Part shown: positions 61,123 through 64,000 of the stretch, piece by piece | Numbering within the stretch: the stretch's first letter is position 1 | How the letters are laid out: every line of letters starts with the position of its first letter | From: Streptomyces tauricus | GTDB taxonomy: Bacteria > Actinomycetota > Actinomycetes > Streptomycetales > Streptomycetaceae | NCBI RefSeq assembly: GCF_014650955.1 | Contig: NZ_BMVY01000005.1 | Location: 62,001-126,000, forward strand | DNA: 64,000 nucleotides | Direction of reading: 5' to 3' | The notes under the pieces: generated by a model | What the model saw: the letters and a program-made list of their open reading frames with translations, nothing else | Told to the model about the DNA's origin: nothing | Database searches by the model: none | Translations under genes and position numbers: made by a program

Positions 61123-62151
61123 TCAACTCTCCGAAGCCGAAGCCGTCTCCGATGCCGACGCCGTCTCCGACGCGCCCGGCTGCACCGCGTCGTCCGTGCC
61201 CTCGTGGGTCGCGTCCGGGTCGACGCCCATCGTGATGGTGCCGAGGACACCCTTCGCGATGGCGTTCTTCTTGTACTTGAGCTTGAGGAGACCGCCGGCC
61301 GTACCGGACTGGTCGTAGATCGTGTCCTCGGTGAGCGTCGTGCGCTCGGTCGTCGACGTGGAGTACGGCTCGACCTCCGCCGACGCGAGCACCGACTCCT
61401 CGTCGAAGAAGAACTGGCCGGTGTGGCAGGTGTTCCCGCCCTCGTAACCGGCGTCCGTCCAGGTACCGCCGACATGCACCTTGGTGTGGATGTGGACGCA
61501 ACGCCCCTGGTACCAGCCGGGGAAGACCGTCTTGAACGTGACGAAGCCCTGCTTGTCCGTCTTCCACGTGCCCCGCAGGTAGCGCTTGTCGTCGGTGGGC
61601 TCCTGGTGGCCGCCACCGCCACCACCGGGCGGGGGACCGGTCGGGGAGCCGGTCGGAGTGCCGGAGGGCACGTCGGTGGGCGTGCCGCTGGGCGGTGTGC
61701 CGCCACCGCCGCCACCGCTGGAGAGGTCCTCGTAACCGGAGTAGAGACCCAGCGCGTCGCAGTGCCAGATGTCGACGGCGGCGTTCTTGATGGGCTTGCA
61801 GGTCTCGTTGTCGATCACCTTGAGACGGAGGGTCATGGGGATGCCCTCCCTGTCCTCGGTGATGTCCTGCCGGAGCTTGTCGGCATCGATGTAGTACGGC
61901 CCCTCGGTGGTCTCCGAGGTGAGCTTGTAGCAGCCCTCGTCGGCGGTCGAGGTGGCGGTCGGGGTGGCGCTCGCCGACGCGCCCTTCGCGCTCGCGGCCG
62001 TCTGGCCGGCGTTCGCGGTCGCAGCGATCGTGCCGCCCACGCCCACCGCGGCGACCGCCGCGCCACCCGCCACGACGACCTTGCGGCGCGTCACGTTCCG
62101 CTTGTGTTTCGGCCCGTGGGCCGACTGACCTTCTGTCATGCTTCCCGTCAT
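61123..62151 (-). CDS. Secreted intradiol ring-cleavage dioxygenase
   Basis: A 342-residue extracellular intradiol dioxygenase. A Tat-type signal (TRRKVVVAGGAAVAAVG) precedes a catalytic domain with the non-haem iron ligands expected in TEGPYYID, WHCDALGLYSGY, and GWYQGRCVHIHTKVH. A ~35-residue Gly/Thr/Pro insertion sits after LYSGYEDLSS, and the C-terminus ends in ETASASE repeats. It probably opens catechol-type rings of plant aromatics or siderophores outside the cell. The start may be ATG 62151 or 62139. Confidence 0.87.
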   Translation of the reverse strand: MTGSMTEGQSAHGPKHKRNVTRRKVVVAGGAAVAAVGVGGTIAATANAGQTAASAKGASASATPTATSTADEGCYKLTSETTEGPYYIDADKLRQDITEDREGIPMTLRLKVIDNETCKPIKNAAVDIWHCDALGLYSGYEDLSSGGGGGGTPPSGTPTDVPSGTPTGSPTGPPPGGGGGGHQEPTDDKRYLRGTWKTDKQGFVTFKTVFPGWYQGRCVHIHTKVHVGGTWTDAGYEGGNTCHTGQFFFDEESVLASAEVEPYSTSTTERTTLTEDTIYDQSGTAGGLLKLKYKKNAIAKGVLGTITMGVDPDATHEGTDDAVQPGASETASASETASASES

Positions 62152-62298
62152 GAGCGAGGAAGGTAGGTAAGAAGGCTGTCAACAGCGTGGGCGCGGACTG
62201 TGGATTACCGTTCGCACGCGAAACGTGGCGCGAATCGATCGGCCGCGACCGACTCTCCCCGCCCCCGACTTCCGGGCTCCCCCGACTCCCCACCACCC

Positions 62299-62354
62299 GG
62301 CCACGGTTCAGCGGCCACGGTTCAGCGGCCACGGTTCACCGGCTACGGCTCACC
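62299..62354. repeat. Four 14-bp tandem repeats at the JmjC-cupin gene end
   Basis: Units of GGCCACGGTTCAGC (two exact, then CACC and a more diverged fourth) lie at 62299-62354. The stop codon of the JmjC-like gene falls inside the fourth unit; the rest lies just downstream of it on the minus strand. Confidence 0.82.
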
Positions 62355-63327
62355 GGCTGCCGCGCGTCTCGGCCGCCCGGCGGGACGCGTCACGGACCAG
62401 GGCGGCCCGGTCCACCCGTCCGAGCGCGTCGGCGAGCCGCCTGAGCAGGTCGTCGGCGGCTTCCTCGCGCTCCGCGGTGGTCCCGGAGAGGGCGGCGTGG
62501 TCCGGGATGCGCGCGAGACAGGCGCGTACGGCCAGTTCGACCGTGTCCCGCAGCCCGGGTTCCCGGACGGCGACGGTGACGTGCACGGACTCCGTGTCGA
62601 GGGTGCGGGTGTGGTGGGCGATGCCCTCCGGCAGGTACAGCACCTGGCCGACCCGCAGATCCACGGTCTCGGCGCCCGCTAGGTCCTCGTCCCGGACGTA
62701 ACCGGGGCGCCAGTCGGCCGCCTCGCGCGGAGTGTCGTACAGGTACCAGCGTTTGGTCCCGGCGATCTGGACGACGAAGAGATGGCCGTCGTCCCGGTGG
62801 ACGCGCATGCCGTCCTCCCCCGCCCGCGTCCAGAACGCCACGGCCCCGGCTTTGGCCGAGAACAGTCGGGCCAGGCGTCCGCACAGTCGCTGTGCGGGGC
62901 GGTGCCACTCGTGCAGGTTCTGTACGACCACGGTCGCGCCGGCCGCCAGTTGGGCACGCACCTTCGCGCCGTCCACGTAACCGCCCCGGGGGTCACCGGA
63001 GACGTGCATGACCCGGGTCAGCTCCTCGGGCGGCACCGGGGTGCCGCCGCGCATCGCGTTCAGCACCGGGTAGTGGAGCAGGCCGCAGTCCAGCCAGTCC
63101 TCCAGGTCCTGCCGGGAGACGACATCGGCGACGTCCGGCGAGGCGTCGAAGACGGCGTGGGCCCTGCCCCACGGGAGGCCGTCCGCGGTACGGGCGTCCC
63201 GGCAGAGCACCCGCAACGCCTCCCGCGGCCCGGCCGCCACCTCGTTCTCCGCCGCCACGTCGTTCTGCGCCGCCACCTCGTTTCCCGCCTCCGCAGGGTC
63301 GAGCGTCCCGGTCCCGGTCGTCGTCAT
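62350..63327 (-). CDS. JmjC/cupin-domain oxygenase-like protein
   Basis: A 325-residue protein with a JmjC-type cupin: metal ligands HRDD (first His and Asp) followed by GHLFVVQIAGTKRWYLYDTP, and the second His in LPEGIAHHTRTLDTESVHVT. Such enzymes are Fe(II)/2-oxoglutarate hydroxylases of proteins (ribosomal oxygenases) or peptides. The N-terminal ~30 residues are coded by an 18-bp triplicate (NEVAAQNDVAAENEVAA). ATG 63327 overlaps the stop of the upstream gene, so they are coupled. Substrate unknown. Confidence 0.8.
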   Translation of the reverse strand: MTTTGTGTLDPAEAGNEVAAQNDVAAENEVAAGPREALRVLCRDARTADGLPWGRAHAVFDASPDVADVVSRQDLEDWLDCGLLHYPVLNAMRGGTPVPPEELTRVMHVSGDPRGGYVDGAKVRAQLAAGATVVVQNLHEWHRPAQRLCGRLARLFSAKAGAVAFWTRAGEDGMRVHRDDGHLFVVQIAGTKRWYLYDTPREAADWRPGYVRDEDLAGAETVDLRVGQVLYLPEGIAHHTRTLDTESVHVTVAVREPGLRDTVELAVRACLARIPDHAALSGTTAEREEAADDLLRRLADALGRVDRAALVRDASRRAAETRGSR

Positions 63328-64000
63328 CGTGATCGTGTCTCCTCGTGCTCGTGCGATCGGGACGCGTACGGCTCCCGCGGCTCCCGCGGCTCCCGCGGCT
63401 CGGGCAGGTCCAGCCCAGCCAGCGCGGCCAGGAACCCGGCTGCCGACCCCGCCACCGGCCCGGTACGGGCCAGCGCGTCCCGCAACAGCGCCCAGGCCTC
63501 CGCCCGTTCCGCCCAGTCGACGCCGAAGCGCGCGACGAGTTCGGTGCGGACCGTGTCACGCCAGGCGTAACCCGCGAGGTAGGAGCGCCAGTGCAGGACG
63601 CGGGTCTGCCGCAGCAGGAGCAGTTCCGGAGCCCACCGCAGTCCCGTGCGGGAGGCCACCGCCGACGCGGCCTCCAAGGCCTCGGCCGACGTCCGGCAGC
63701 CCGCGAGGTCCGTGTCGACGGCCAGGTCCGCCGCCATCAGCCCGCGGCTGAAGCGCTCCTCCTCGGCGAAGAAGCGGGCGAGGGCCGCGGCGGCCTCCGC
63801 GTCGATCCCCAACCGGGCCAGGAACGCGGTCGACCCTGCCAACTGCTCCAGCAGCAGCGCCCAGCCCTCCGACCGCAGCGGGTCGAACGCCCACCGTTCC
63901 GCGAGCGGGGCCCCCGCCGGGCGCAGCGCGTGCTCGGCGAGATGGGCCAGTTCGTGCTGCAGGTACTGGACCGTCACCGGAGTGACCGCGGTCGGCAGGG
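63324..64000 (-). CDS. Partial HELAH-motif protein, truncated at the right edge
   Basis: The frame is open through the right end of the window, so the protein is longer than the 225 residues visible. The motif QHELAHLAEHAL followed by SEGWALLLEQLAG resembles a gluzincin metalloprotease core (HExxH plus EGW), although the rest is a helical region I cannot assign. The tail is coded by a 9-bp tandem repeat giving EPR units. It is translationally coupled to the JmjC-type gene. Could also be a carrier or modification protein rather than an active protease. Confidence 0.62.
   Translation of the reverse strand, partial: LPTAVTPVTVQYLQHELAHLAEHALRPAGAPLAERWAFDPLRSEGWALLLEQLAGSTAFLARLGIDAEAAAALARFFAEEERFSRGLMAADLAVDTDLAGCRTSAEALEAASAVASRTGLRWAPELLLLRQTRVLHWRSYLAGYAWRDTVRTELVARFGVDWAERAEAWALLRDALARTGPVAGSAAGFLAALAGLDLPEPREPREPREPYASRSHEHEETRSR

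Noticed and set aside
1..64000. tRNA or rRNA genes
   Set aside because: No cloverleaf with GTTCGANTC-like T-arm or rRNA signature was seen in the gaps I read; a covariance-model scan would be decisive.

Overview
The window looks like a stretch of Streptomyces core chromosome. Base composition is very GC-rich, third codon positions are strongly G/C, GTG starts and 4-base stop/start overlaps are common, and the gene content is streptomycete: SARP, WhiJ-like HTH/DUF397 locus, DUF3152, snapalysin, PucR, MocR, SpoIIE-type phosphatases. I found no rRNA, tRNA, IS element, prophage or CRISPR array. Everything here is read from sequence by eye; no database search was possible.

Layout. 0.2-10.5 kb: GNAT enzyme, paired CNNM/HlyC membrane proteins, Spo0M, a BlaI-type repressor with its palindrome next to terD and a TatA-like gene, a KhtU/KhtT-type cation antiporter, and an NfeD/flotillin pair. 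10.6-22.8 kb: PucR regulator, Ser/Thr kinase, FkbM methyltransferase, GH15 hydrolase, lipoprotein, SARP regulator, a dehalogenase-like hydrolase, a TcmP-like methyltransferase and a DUF5519-like protein. 23-27.5 kb: two divergent ECF-type sigma units, each coupled to a cell-wall enzyme fold that has lost its cross-linking residues. 27.7-40.7 kb: two PP2C phosphatases, a DUF318 permease with its TIGR03943 partner, an HTH/TPR regulator divergent from a 37-codon exported-looking peptide gene, an MscS-like channel, an M20 peptidase and small membrane or secreted proteins. 40.8-49.6 kb: DrrAB-type exporter, MocR regulator with divergent hydrolase, EEP phosphatase, snpA/snpR. 49.7-55.7 kb: PhoX-type phosphatase behind a two-unit PHO box, a vWA protein with a long Glu/Pro spacer, and methionyl-tRNA synthetase. 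55.7-64 kb: a WhiJ/AbaA-like trio, an Rpn-like nuclease, DUF3152, an extracellular intradiol dioxygenase, and a JmjC-cupin coupled to a HELAH protein that runs off the right edge.

A 20-base element, GCGCAGTTCCCCGCGCCCCT (often with GCGCCG at its left end), occurs about 31 times in both orientations. All copies but one lie between genes; the exception is translated inside the SARP gene. Short tandem repeats (9-21 bp units) recur at gene ends and in divergent promoter gaps.

Best candidates for something new: (1) the twin sigma / inactive cell-wall-enzyme locus at 23.0-27.5 kb, (2) the HTH-TPR regulator with a divergent secreted-type micropeptide at 32.0-33.7 kb, which resembles RRNPP peptide signalling, and (3) the in-frame 72-bp insertion of the dispersed repeat into the SARP linker.
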